The notes: generated by a model from the sequence alone, not told the origin. Positions 31,061 to 40,955 are shown, counted from the stretch's first letter. The stretch is 64,000 nt of DNA from Bryum argenteum (GCA_037043015.1 CM073330.1:15394512-15458511), one strand, 5' to 3'. Translations and numbers: made by a program.

Positions 31061-33313
31061 TTACATTATTGTGGGAATTGTTTGGTTGTTCTCAATTTTT
31101 CTTTTGTGTAAAATAATTGAACCGGCGTGTTGAATGGCAATGGTATTTATTTCATGGAATGTGCGTTTTATGCATGTTTCTGATAAATTAAATTTTTGTG
31201 CAAGAAGTTTCATTGATGGTTTGTGTGTTGTGCCTCTAGCACCCGCTGTGATGACTATGAGGGGGTCTACTTTCCATCCTAGATTACGGAGATTATCAAG
31301 AAGTGTTTGATATTTGTCAGTTTTGTTATTAATTGTTTCTTGAGAGAATCTATCGTTACAATATGTGAATTCTATAAATTGAAGTGTGAGGTTGTCTGAT
31401 GGGTGTGTTGGTGGGTCGTTTTTGTGTGGTAGACCTTTAACGCATAGTATATCCGGTTTGAATCTAGCGTTGCAATGACATCTTTGTTGTGTACATTCGC
31501 ATTGTAATAGCCATGTAGGGACTGTATTTTCTTGGGGGTTGTTATTAAATGTACCTGCGTTCATGAGGATATAACATCGTGACTTTTGTGATGAGAGAAT
31601 TAATTTTCTTAGTTCCCATACGGCTTTGTTATGTCTTTTGATTCTAATGGCGTGTATGTGGTGGTGGCCACATTTAAGTAGTGCGTGTAGCCATGTGTCA
31701 GCGTCCGTGGAGTTACATATAGAGCAAGTTATTGAGGGGAACCGTTCTCTACCGAAGAATAGTTGTTTCCTTGCGTTCCCCATGTATTGGCCGGTGCGTA
31801 GCTTTAGAATAATTGTTTTTTGTGAGTCTGTAATTAAGGGGTTTAGCCAGTAGGCATTTGATAGTTCATTGTCTATATCCGGGTTTGTTGTCCATTTGTT
31901 GGTATTGGGGAATTGGTCAGCGAGTATTGTAAGGTTGTTGTCGTAGTCTTGTTTGTGTAGGTATGTTTGAAGGCATCTGACCGGGCCCTTGTCTGGGCGT
32001 GTTAAGGGACCTGGCCATTCATATTTACGGTAGTAGAACGGTGTAGTGTGTGCGAATTCGTGGGGTTTTGTGGCTACCGAATATTGCTTGGTGGCTCCGG
32101 CTTTTGCAAGTTTGTCTGCTTCTTCATTGCCAGTGATGTTAATGTGCGCTTTAACTTTGTGGAATATAGTGGGTTGGGTACGGTTTTGTAATATTTCAAC
32201 CATTTCTTTTAGGATGGTTCTGTCAGGATGACTTTGGTGTGTGGATGGGTGTAATATGTGAGTATTTAGGTTATATAGGCAATTTATACAATCCGTGAAG
32301 ATATAAGCCGGTTCATTTGGGTATTTGGTGTTAATTAGGTGTAGGGTTGTATGTATAGCCATCAATTCTGCACGAAAGCATGTTTGAAGTCCAGGAAGTC
32401 TTTCTGATATTTGCATGTCTGGTTTTGTGGAATTGTAGATGCCGTATCCAGCTTTTTCTTTTTTCCAATGTCCATCTTCGGCTTCTTTAGGTGGTATGAA
32501 AGAGCCGTCCGTATAGTAACTGTGTTGCGGTTGAAATTTTAGAGTGGGGTTGATTTCGAACATTGGTAGAGGGGGTATACATGTGGGTTCGGAGTTAGAG
32601 TTTGTATGTGGGGGGTATAACATTTTATTCCATCTTTTATTTTTTTTGACAATAGTGTTGTATGGGGTTGGTGGAGCTTGTTGTATATAGTAGTGCGGGA
32701 TTGCCATGGCCTCAATTGCATTTCTGATGTTGTTAGTTTGTTCTGATGTACCAATGTGATTGTTTTGATGGTGTATGCACATGATGGATATTGCATGTGG
32801 TTCGGTTGTTGGTTTGTATTTTTGTGGGGGTGCTGGGATTTCGTATGTGATTGAGTCCGCGGTAAAATGGGTTATTATATGTGTATCTGGGAATGGTCCA
32901 CTATATGGGGTTGGGTTTTGGTACCAGTTTGGGTCGGGGGTGACTATTATGGTAATTGTACTGGAGTCGTGTTTGGCCGCTAATCTTGCCCAATGGATGG
33001 CTTGTTGGGTTGTTTCGGGATTATGTGTATGCGCATACCCTATGCCTGTCCATTTATATTCAAAAGCGTTGCCTCGGGATCCAAAGATCTTGTCTCGGGA
33101 GAAGGTGGAGAAATATTCTGTTATTTTAGTGGAACACGTTATTGGTGATGAGAAGTATGAGTGATTGATTTGGAGGTTAGTGGTGATATGATCAAGAATG
33201 TTCGTTGGAAGGGTGTGGTGGGGTGTTAGTTTCGGGTTTTTCTTGGAGGATTGAGCTTTGTATCTTTGGTATAACCATATTATTTCTGTTTCGAAGGTTT
33301 GTGTGTATGGCAT
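31061..33313 (-). CDS. LINE C-terminal ORF: unknown domain, RNase H, Cys/His knuckle
   Basis: This is 750 codons from ATG 33313. Residues about 60-240 form a domain I do not recognise (FGSRGNAFEYKWTGIGY, AIHWARLAAKHDSSTITIIV, PDPNWYQNPTPYSGPFPDTH). RNase H follows with all four catalytic acids: Asp in YTDGSF, Glu in RAELMAI, Asp in FTDCINCL and Asp in GNEEADKLA. Further on is a knuckle CSIC...WLHALLKCGHH...KRHN, as found after RT in many LINEs. RNase H removes the RNA strand during target-primed reverse transcription. The start codon overlaps the stop of the upstream ORF as TAATG, so this ORF may be translated by reinitiation; otherwise it is the frameshifted end of one long ORF2. Confidence 0.85.
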   Translation of the reverse strand: MPYTQTFETEIIWLYQRYKAQSSKKNPKLTPHHTLPTNILDHITTNLQINHSYFSSPITCSTKITEYFSTFSRDKIFGSRGNAFEYKWTGIGYAHTHNPETTQQAIHWARLAAKHDSSTITIIVTPDPNWYQNPTPYSGPFPDTHIITHFTADSITYEIPAPPQKYKPTTEPHAISIMCIHHQNNHIGTSEQTNNIRNAIEAMAIPHYYIQQAPPTPYNTIVKKNKRWNKMLYPPHTNSNSEPTCIPPLPMFEINPTLKFQPQHSYYTDGSFIPPKEAEDGHWKKEKAGYGIYNSTKPDMQISERLPGLQTCFRAELMAIHTTLHLINTKYPNEPAYIFTDCINCLYNLNTHILHPSTHQSHPDRTILKEMVEILQNRTQPTIFHKVKAHINITGNEEADKLAKAGATKQYSVATKPHEFAHTTPFYYRKYEWPGPLTRPDKGPVRCLQTYLHKQDYDNNLTILADQFPNTNKWTTNPDIDNELSNAYWLNPLITDSQKTIILKLRTGQYMGNARKQLFFGRERFPSITCSICNSTDADTWLHALLKCGHHHIHAIRIKRHNKAVWELRKLILSSQKSRCYILMNAGTFNNNPQENTVPTWLLQCECTQQRCHCNARFKPDILCVKGLPHKNDPPTHPSDNLTLQFIEFTYCNDRFSQETINNKTDKYQTLLDNLRNLGWKVDPLIVITAGARGTTHKPSMKLLAQKFNLSETCIKRTFHEINTIAIQHAGSIILHKRKIENNQTIPTIM

Positions 33314-34270
33314 TAGTCCGTGTGAGTTGTTTGAGTATTTATTAAATTGTTGCCATAGCCACCGTAATCATGTCTGTTAATGGGTATGGTGGTGAGGTAT
33401 CGACCATTGTCTTCGTATAGGTGAGCTATTTCGGTATTTATTTGTATGGTGGTTTTGTTAGTAATAATGTCTCTTTCTGGATTACATTCTGCAAAGTGTA
33501 TTTGCGTAAGTGGGGTAATTGATGGTGGTGGTATGAACCTGGTATCCTTAAGTTGTGCTTGTATGAAGTGAGTGTTGATCATGTTTCGATAGTGAGCATG
33601 TTGCGATTTGGTGTAGTAATCCTTAAGTAGTTCAATATTGTGTGAGACGACTGTTGGATAATTTAAGGGGAATAGGTCTCTCTGTTGGAGCCATTTATGG
33701 TATGTGATGTTGTTGTGATGCCATTTGCATAAGTATGTGTTGTAGGTTTTAGGTATTTTGTATTTGTCTTTTGTAGTTACTATTTTGTGATTTAATATTG
33801 TATTTATGGGATATTCAAGAGGGTTGTTTTTTATGTTTGGTGGTGGACTTATTTGGTGAGTAGCTTGGTGGGTAGTAGGTTGTGGTCGGTTGTTTAAATT
33901 TCTTGGGACTAGGTCAAAATTGTCTGAGATGTATATTGGTTTGAGTGTACAGGCCAGTGGGTGTTGAGTGCAGGTATTAGGGCAATTTGGGTTGCATTTA
34001 GTTTGGCAAAATAGTTTTTCAGCTATTTCTAGCGCACTTTTCTCAAGTCTAGTTGGTGGTTTATGGTAGGTTGCAAAGTCGGTTGGTGACATGAGGCTTG
34101 TGCCGTTTGGGAGAGAGATGTGTTTGATTTTGTAGATATTGTGTATTAAAAGCTTGTGTAATAGCTTGATTGATAGTTCCGGGTTGAGGTGTGGGAGTTC
34201 AGTTGTAGCTTGTTCTATCCACTCTCGTTCTAGTTGATTTTGTATAATTGGAAGTCGCCATTGGTACTTT
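33313..34270 (-). CDS. LINE linker ORF between RT and RNase H
   Basis: The frame is open from about 34270 and the first ATG is at 34092. It has a cysteine-rich stretch (CQTKCNPNCPNTC) but no known domain. It stays in the LINE coding strand with the same A/C bias, which supports real coding sequence. Its stop overlaps the next start (TAATG). The upstream junction with RT is a frame change near 34290. Confidence 0.65.
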
Positions 34271-36189
34271 TTAGATGTATACCACCATCTTGTTTGAGAA
34301 GAAATAGTGTTCTTGATATGGGGAGCTTATACAATCGGAGGCTTTTAATCTAGGGATGTTTTCGGCGCCACCGTGTTTGGAAGTTATGTGTTGAATAAGG
34401 CCATTGTAAATGTTGCCTAGTCTGCCTTGATCATTAAGTGCATTTCTCAGTTGTTCGCCGATGCATCGTAGATATGCATTTTTTAGTGAGAATGCTTGAA
34501 GACCAAAGAGTTTATGGGGGAGTTGGGTAATCACATTCGCTGTGCATTTTGGGAGGCCACATATTGTTTTTTGGATCCCTATAATTTTTTTGTCAAGTTT
34601 TTTGATGGTTGGTAATGAGAATGGGACTGCATAGAAGCTATATGCGATCCCTGCTCTGATGACTGTATCAACCATGTTAATTTTTTGTTTGATTGTTGCG
34701 GGACATTTTGCGAGTTGTTTACATTGGTCCATAAGTTTGTTTGTCGCAATGTGCGTTTGAATTTTCCATTTTAGGGAGGGTACCATGTGGATACCAAGGT
34801 AGACATAAGGTTCGTTTTGGTGAAGAATAGGAATTGCTTGGTTTCTATAGGTGATGTGGTGTTGCTGTATTTTTTCCTTGAATTCATCAGGCTTTATTTT
34901 GGATTTGTTTGGACACCCTGTAATTGCACATTTTTGCGCGCTGAGGTCCATACCTGCCCATTCACAGAATTTATCTATTTTGTATATTTGAGTTTTTATG
35001 GATTGGAGGGTGTTTGCAAGTCCTGCTAAATCGTCTGCGTATGCGGCAGCTGTAATGTTTATTTTTGATGTGCCAAATGTATAGCCATTATTCCCTCTTT
35101 GTAGCCATCTGAGTAGTGGTTCTAAAAATATAAGAAATAGGTAAGGGCTTAATGTGTCGCCTTGAATGGTTCCTCTTTGTATTGAAATTGGTTCTGTCTT
35201 GCCGAAATATTCGCCTGTGAATATTGTGGAGGAGTTTGAATATATGTTACCAACAAGTGTTACTGCGTCTACAGGGTAACCAAGGTCTTTCATTACTGCG
35301 AGTAGTCGAGCATGGTCTAGAGAGCCGAATGCGTTTTTAAAATCTATATATAATATGTAGATGTCTTGTTTTGTGAGTTTTGCGTCCTCTAAGGTATTAT
35401 GATGATGAAATGTATATTGTCATTTGTGCTTCTTCTCGCTCGGAAGCCTTCTTGGCTGTCATGTAGTATTTGGTGATGTTCGCCGTATGTTGAAAGTATA
35501 AGTGTGAGAGTACTCGTGAAGAGTTTGTAGATTGTATTGGCTAACGCTATAGGCCTGTGGTTTAGTAGTACTGATGGATCCCCTTTTTTGTATAGTAGTA
35601 TGGTTAGGCTTAGTTTCCATGATGATGGTATTTGTCGTTGTTTGTAGCAGTGGTGAAAAAACATGGATAGTAGTTTATGAAAGTTGTCAGGCATGTTTTT
35701 TAAAATAGAATTAGGGATTCTGTCTGGTCCAGGTGCTTTATTATTGGATAATTGTTTTAAACATTGACCATATATTTCATCGTTGAAGTATTTATGTAAG
35801 GGGGTTTGTGGATTACCCCTTTTATCTATTATAAAGCCGTCTAAATCGTGCCATGGGTATTGTCTCACGCTACATATGCATAGTGTTGGGTGTTGGGGCT
35901 GGTGATAGCATGTTGGGACTGTGGGTCTATTACTTTGTGATTGTTGTGTATGTATTTCAAGTGCAATGTCTTTGGGGTTGGTTAGGAGGTTGTTATATCT
36001 ATCTGTGATACAATCAAGTGGTGGGGTATCTTGATATTTGAAGACTTTTTTATTTATTTTTTTTGGACTTTTGTCGTATAACTGCCTATATTTCGTGATA
36101 GCTTTCTTGATGCATGTTTGAGTGAATTTTGTAGTGATTTTTGAGCTTTTTTTTGATGTTTTTGCTATTTCGCTAGGGTTTGGATCCAT
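34271..36189 (-). pseudogene. LINE reverse transcriptase, frameshifted
   Basis: RT motifs are in the proper order but in two frames. 36189-35389 carries NNKAPGPDRIPNSIL, SWKLSLTILLYKKGDPS, NHRPIAL and EGFRARRSTNDNI. The frame then changes near 35390, and 35380-34271 carries YIDFKNAFGSLDH (motif A with the first catalytic Asp), RGTIQGDTLSPYLF (motif B) and AAYADDLAGLA (motif C), then the thumb. The active-site residues are all present, so apart from the indel this would be a normal LINE RT. Confidence 0.88.
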
Positions 36190-36599
36190 TCTTGTGGATT
36201 ATTGGTTTTGGCGGGAGTGGTGGGATGTCTGTGTGTGTATGTTTGCTTAGTTCTTCTATTATGGGGTGGTTCTGCCAATTGGGGGTGTTTTTTGTAATGT
36301 ATATAGCCTTGCGAATTAAATGGTATGTGGTTAGGTGTTTTTTCCATTGTTTTTGGAGTTTTCTTGGTAGAAACCCCCCTTGTTCAGATGTGCGTGGTGT
36401 TAATGTAGGCAAAGGTGGTGCAGTGCAAGTACTTTCGATTAACTTGGATGTTTTTTGAATTAAGTGATCTAGTTTTTCGCATGCCGTTTGCCATTGTGTA
36501 TTTGTTAGTTGAGTATTTGAGAGAAAGAGGTGAGGTCGTTGATTTCGCTTGAGTTGTCTTCGTAAAATATTGTTTTAAATTTATCAAGGTTTTCTTGTG

Positions 36600-37440
36600 G
36601 TATAGGATTTAAAATCCTTATTGGTTTGGTTGTTGGTTTTTGTGGGGGTCTTGCGAGTAGTGTGTTTGGAGGTATTTGAAGAGTAATTGGAGAATGATCT
36701 GAGTTTAGGTTATGTTCTGTAATAGTTTGTGATGAGTATAAATTATTATTAGGGGTTTTTATGAAAAATCCATCTATTAGGCTAGATTATTTGTAATTTT
36801 GTCCTCCTTGTCTTGAATATACAGTGTTTGTTGATATATATGTTAGTTGTAGCGAATCTGTGAATGCGCGCCAATCTATGTCTTCTATTTGAGGTGGGGA
36901 TGTGTTTAATTCGTGTTGACGACCTATGAGAGCTATGTCTCTATTAAAATCCCCACATAATATTTGAATGTGGTTAGGATGTGCTATAATCAATTGTGTT
37001 ATTTGTTGTTGAATTGTTTCTAAGTGAGGGGTGTCCTCTGGATGTGACGGCATATACATGTGTATGAGTAACCATGGTTGTAGGGGTTCGTTTTTTATTT
37101 TTATGATTTGTAAGTATGGTGATATTGCGACAGAAGTTGGGATTTTGGTAATATTACCTGGATATGTGTATTTGTTGTTTATAAATATCAAAAGGCCTCC
37201 TCTTGTGGGTGTATATTCCATTCGTTGTTGCATGCATCGTGTTAGTGCGTGTGTATTATTGAAGATCATTTTGTGATCAGGGAATAAATTTTGAAGATAT
37301 TTGGTAGATTTTGTGGCAGTTAGTTTAGTTTCTTGTATTGCAATTATTGCCGGGCTTGTTGGAGTGTTAGTGATTAGTTCATGTAGATTTGGGAGGGCGG
37401 TGTTGAGCGATGAGGCATTCCATGTGATTATATGCGTTTT
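36600..37440 (-). pseudogene. LINE apurinic-type endonuclease, with in-frame stop
   Basis: The domain nicks target DNA to prime reverse transcription. It starts IITWNASSLN, then AIIAIQETKL (catalytic Glu), GGLLIFINN, ILCGDFNRD (catalytic GDFN) and, after a TAA at 36787-36789 in the same frame, LIDGFFIKTP and the terminal SDHSPI. The frame is +1 relative to the preceding ORF and overlaps its end, beginning near 37535 without an ATG until 37269. The stop lies between two well-conserved parts, so it is a lesion, a readthrough site or an assembly error. Confidence 0.85.
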
Positions 37441-37444
37441 ATGG

Positions 37445-40417
37445 TTAGTAGTGATTGGTGTTGTATTTTGTGGGGGGAGGCGTATTTGGTGCTGGAGGGG
37501 GATGAGAATATTCGGGAAGGGGTTCGTTGAATTTTAGGACTTCTGCAAGTAGGTTGTCGGGTAAAAATGGGAATTTGTTCTTTAATTGTTCTTGATTGGG
37601 TGGTGTATTGTTTTGTTGAATGAATTCATATAATTGTTTGTGTATGGTGTTGGGAGGGTTTATTAGATTAGAGTTTGTGTTTTTGAATTGTGTATATGGA
37701 TGTGGGTTGTTAAGATGTCTTTCCGGCGGGTTTTGAAGTGTGGCCATTTTGTTAAGTAATATAGTGGTCCAATTTGGATTACTCGGATGTTCAAGGATGC
37801 GGTTGCATGTTTCGGGTGATGGGTTTATTGTTGTGATAAGAGCGTATAGTATATGTGGTGCTGGATGATGAGAGTTTTCCCGGACGTAGTTTGTGAGATA
37901 TGGGTATTTTATTTGTGCTTCTGGATGTTTTGGGTGCGTATTTATGAGACATGGCGCAAATTGTGTTGATAAATGCTGGTACTCAGGGTGTAGTCGAATT
38001 GTGCATGGTATGAAGTAATTCTTGCATCTTCGTTTGTGGACGGCTGGGTGTGTTTTGAGTACATTCGGCATGGGCCCTGGGTTAGTTTCGACATCTCCAC
38101 ATCCTGGTAAGTGATATTTGTCTTTGTATGTGTAGTGATATGTTTTAGTAGTGTGGGTTGATGTTTTTGATATTTTTGTGGATGTAGTGTTGTTTGTGTG
38201 TGTTTTATAAGTTGTATTTTGGTCAGTTGGTTCATAGGCAAGTCCAAGACGCTGGGTTTGTTTGTTTGTGAGTATGGTGTTTTGAGTGGGGTTTGATGGG
38301 ATTGGTTTGGAATTTTTAGTATGCTTTGAGTGGTGATTTGTAATGGGGTGTTTTGGCTTTTTGTTTAGTTTTTGAGGCGAAGAGAGTACGTGTATTTTGC
38401 ATGAGTTTATTAAATTTAGCTTATAGGCGAGGCCGGGAGGCCGAGCTCGATATTTTGTAAAGTTGTGTGTAGGGTTTGTTTGTTTGTTTTTGGGTAACTT
38501 GGGATATTTTTTGTGGTGCAAATGTTGTCTTGTGATGGGATATTTTGGAGCTTTTGTGTTTATTTTGGCTAGTATTTGAGATCGAATAAGTTGGGTTTTT
38601 TTTTCTTTTAGAGTGGGTGTAGTGTTGGCTATTATTGTTTTAATTTTTGTTATTATTTTTGTAATGTTCTTATCGGCGAGGCCGGGAGGCCGAGCTTGAA
38701 TGTTTGTGTGTTTAGTGTTTGGTGTTAATTTAGTGGGTTTGGACTTTGGCCGCATCATAGGATTTATTGTGTGATGCAAATGTTTATTGTTTGTGGGGTG
38801 AAAAGGCCGAGCTTGATAATTTGTGTGCTTATTGTTTTGTGTAGGGGAAAAATACATACTATTTTTATGTTTTATAATGTTTAATAATGATACTTGTGGT
38901 TGGTAGATATGTTTAATATACTCTAGAGGCGTTTTTTCATCAAACAAGCAAGATTGTACATTGTACCTTGTACGAAAAGTTACATCTCTTTGATTGTTGG
39001 TAATTTTAAAGAGTTTTATTCCAATTGTGTTTGTTTGTAGTGATTCTTTATTTAAGATATCAAAACTAAATATACATGAAGCATTGCAATGTGTCATGTT
39101 TGAGAATTTAATAATTAGAGAACTTATAGTTTTTGAAGTGGATTTGGTTGAGATGATTAGTAAATGATCACTTTTGAAAAATTGAAACACTCTTGTATTT
39201 AATATCATATTGTTATGATCAATAGTATGGTTCTTTACAAAAACAACTTGAGATAAAGCTCTTTGTATTTTTGATGTACTATGTAATATCCCACAAGAAA
39301 TAATTAGGAAGTATTTGAAAAATTTATTGCAAAATTGTCTATATAATGTCTTGGTCTTTCGTAATATTTTAGAGTGACTAAAAGATAAGTGTGTGTACAT
39401 CATTCTGTCTTTTATAGGTTCGAAACTGTTGATAAGTAATTGTTTATAGATAGTTGTGTTTTCTAGTATTTTGTGGCCATTGGTGAAGCGGTCTTTGTGC
39501 AATTTATTTGTTATTTGGATTATTGATTTATAAGCAAGGCAAGGTAATGAGAGTAATAAAGTTGATAGAGTTGGTGATGGCGTTGTGTTTTCTATGTTTT
39601 GGGAAAGATAATTTGGTGTAAATTTCAACCTTCTTTCGAGGTCGACGTGTCTAAAGAATTTGTTCGTTGTGACAATGAGCCAATATCCACTAATTAATTG
39701 TATTTGGGATAATGTTATGTTGATGTTTGTGATATAATAGTGTTTATACTTTGTTGTTAGTTTATTGTTGTTTGTTGTTATTTCCTTGGAATGTTTGCGT
39801 TGCGAAGAGGTTATGCGTTTGTGTCTTGTGTCTATTGAGAGGAACAAAGAATATAGAGTTAGTGATGGCGATGCGTTTTGTAGAGTGGTTTTTGTATGCA
39901 TATGTTTAGGAATATTTGTCTTTGTATGTTGTGTATATGTCTTTGGATATGTAGTTTTTGAGAGTAAGATGTGTATAGTTGTGAATGGGAGGTTTGTGAG
40001 AGTAGTGTGTGTATAATGGTTTGATAAGAAGATTGTTTTTGTAAATAGAATTTGTCTAAGAGTTGTTTTATTTTTTGAGAAGTGTGTGAGATTTGTTTTT
40101 ATTATTGGGTTTTGAGTAGTTGTTTTGTTGTGTAAGAAGATATACTTTTTTGTTTTTGTATAAGAAAGTTTGGTGTCAAGTAATGAAAAAATAGAAAAAG
40201 AGAAGAGAATGAAGAGAATATAAAGGCATGCATAAGGGAATAAATGTAATTGAAATATGTTTAATAAGTATATATATTTATAAAAATATCCTAATAGTAT
40301 ATTTAAAACGTAGAAGAAGCAATGATTAGCTCGACAGGAGTAATAGCAATAAAAAATAAAAAATAAAAAACATAAGTAATGATGATGACAAGGGCAGGTG
40401 TCTCCACACGTCTCCAT
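37445..40417 (-). CDS. LINE first ORF (about 990 codons) with internal 2A-like motif
   Basis: The first ATG in this frame is at 40417 (the frame is open from 40612), and it runs to TAA 37447-37445. About 1,000 codons without a stop in AT-rich DNA argue for selection on the protein. The first 85 residues are very hydrophobic and may be fortuitous 5' leader. The middle is rich in Lys, Asn, Thr and Ile with no known domain. Residues about 560-740 contain degenerate copies of a motif like QARPPGLADK. At 38098-38072 the frame has GDVETNPGP, the 2A ribosome-skipping signature, directly followed by a Met codon. Translation there would split the product into about 781 and 209 residues. The tail is proline-rich (EYSHPPPAPNTPPP) and ends in the overlap with endonuclease. 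Confidence 0.75.
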   Translation of the reverse strand: METCGDTCPCHHHYLCFLFFIFYCYYSCRANHCFFYVLNILLGYFYKYIYLLNIFQLHLFPYACLYILFILFSFSIFSLLDTKLSYTKTKKYIFLHNKTTTQNPIIKTNLTHFSKNKTTLRQILFTKTIFLSNHYTHTTLTNLPFTTIHILLSKTTYPKTYTQHTKTNIPKHMHTKTTLQNASPSLTLYSLFLSIDTRHKRITSSQRKHSKEITTNNNKLTTKYKHYYITNINITLSQIQLISGYWLIVTTNKFFRHVDLERRLKFTPNYLSQNIENTTPSPTLSTLLLSLPCLAYKSIIQITNKLHKDRFTNGHKILENTTIYKQLLINSFEPIKDRMMYTHLSFSHSKILRKTKTLYRQFCNKFFKYFLIISCGILHSTSKIQRALSQVVFVKNHTIDHNNMILNTRVFQFFKSDHLLIISTKSTSKTISSLIIKFSNMTHCNASCIFSFDILNKESLQTNTIGIKLFKITNNQRDVTFRTRYNVQSCLFDEKTPLEYIKHIYQPQVSLLNIIKHKNSMYFSPTQNNKHTNYQARPFHPTNNKHLHHTINPMMRPKSKPTKLTPNTKHTNIQARPPGLADKNITKIITKIKTIIANTTPTLKEKKTQLIRSQILAKINTKAPKYPITRQHLHHKKYPKLPKNKQTNPTHNFTKYRARPPGLAYKLNLINSCKIHVLSSPQKLNKKPKHPITNHHSKHTKNSKPIPSNPTQNTILTNKQTQRLGLAYEPTDQNTTYKTHTNNTTSTKISKTSTHTTKTYHYTYKDKYHLPGCGDVETNPGPMPNVLKTHPAVHKRRCKNYFIPCTIRLHPEYQHLSTQFAPCLINTHPKHPEAQIKYPYLTNYVRENSHHPAPHILYALITTINPSPETCNRILEHPSNPNWTTILLNKMATLQNPPERHLNNPHPYTQFKNTNSNLINPPNTIHKQLYEFIQQNNTPPNQEQLKNKFPFLPDNLLAEVLKFNEPLPEYSHPPPAPNTPPPTKYNTNHY
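38072..38098 (-). other. 2A-like ribosome-skipping motif (GDVETNPGP)
   Basis: The codons on the minus strand spell G-D-V-E-T-N-P-G-P, matching the D-V/I-E-x-N-P-G-P consensus completely, with LPGC just upstream. Motifs of this kind separate proteins co-translationally in several non-LTR elements, for example trypanosome L1Tc and CR1-like elements of sea urchin. Activity here is inference. Confidence 0.8.
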
Positions 40418-40955
40418 CAACCCATCATCATCAGATATGATGTCTAAGTGAGGCCGGATTGTGCATGCAATTTGCAGCTCTCGGCTGTTCTTCCTACATT
40501 TTTTTTGAAAGCTCGTTTTTTGTTTCCGTTTTTCACCTTTCGTTTGTTGTTGGGTGCCATGTTGTTCCTTGTAAATGCGCGCTCCCGGCGAGGCTCCATG
40601 CGCCAACTTCAAACATGTGCGGTGGAGATGAAGAAGAGCGCTTTCGAAGTTCTTGTTGTGATGAACGCCGCCCCGTCTTGCGAGGTCGTTTGGAGTGGTG
40701 GGCGATGGCGTTGTGTGTCACTTGTCGTTTCGCCGCGTTCGACGGTTCGGAGCCGGAAGAGCCGGGCGGATGATATTCTCCAATACGAGCATGCTCCGCC
40801 GAAAACTTGCTTGAGGTTTGTGAGTCTTTGTTTGAATCTCAAGATGCTTCGATCAAAGATAGTCATTGGCTTCTTTGCGCATATCGATGTGCGGTGTAGT
40901 CATGTCGACTTTGAACTCTGTCTAAGCTTGTTGTTCTCCTTGGTGACCACTTCTT
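40418..40955. other. Spacer between the LINE and the 469-aa ORF
   Basis: GC-richer than the LINE. Overlapping frames occur on both strands, none recognisable. It may be LINE 5' UTR or the 3' UTR of the next minus-strand ORF. Confidence 0.4.

Larger units (their letters stand above)
31061..40417 (-). mobile_element. Non-LTR retrotransposon (LINE) with 2A-like motif, APE endonuclease, RT and RNase H
   Basis: On the minus strand an element of at least 9.3 kb reads in order: a long first ORF (40417-37445), an apurinic-type endonuclease (37440 to about 36600), reverse transcriptase (36189-34271), a linker ORF, and RNase H with a Cys/His knuckle (33313-31061). The coding strand is A- and C-rich and poor in G over its whole length, unlike its neighbours. 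Successive ORFs lie in different frames and there is at least one in-frame TAA, so this copy is defective or affected by indel errors. A (GATA)n run near 30590 may mark the 3' end. The RT has YADD rather than the FADD usual in plant L1 elements. RNase H after RT suggests the I/Tad/R1-like side of the family, but I cannot fix the clade. Confidence 0.88.

Noticed and set aside
36787..36789. Recoding or a variant genetic code because of stops inside good domains
   Set aside because: The host genes here use the standard code without internal stops; the stops are confined to transposons and differ in kind (TAA, TAG, TGA).
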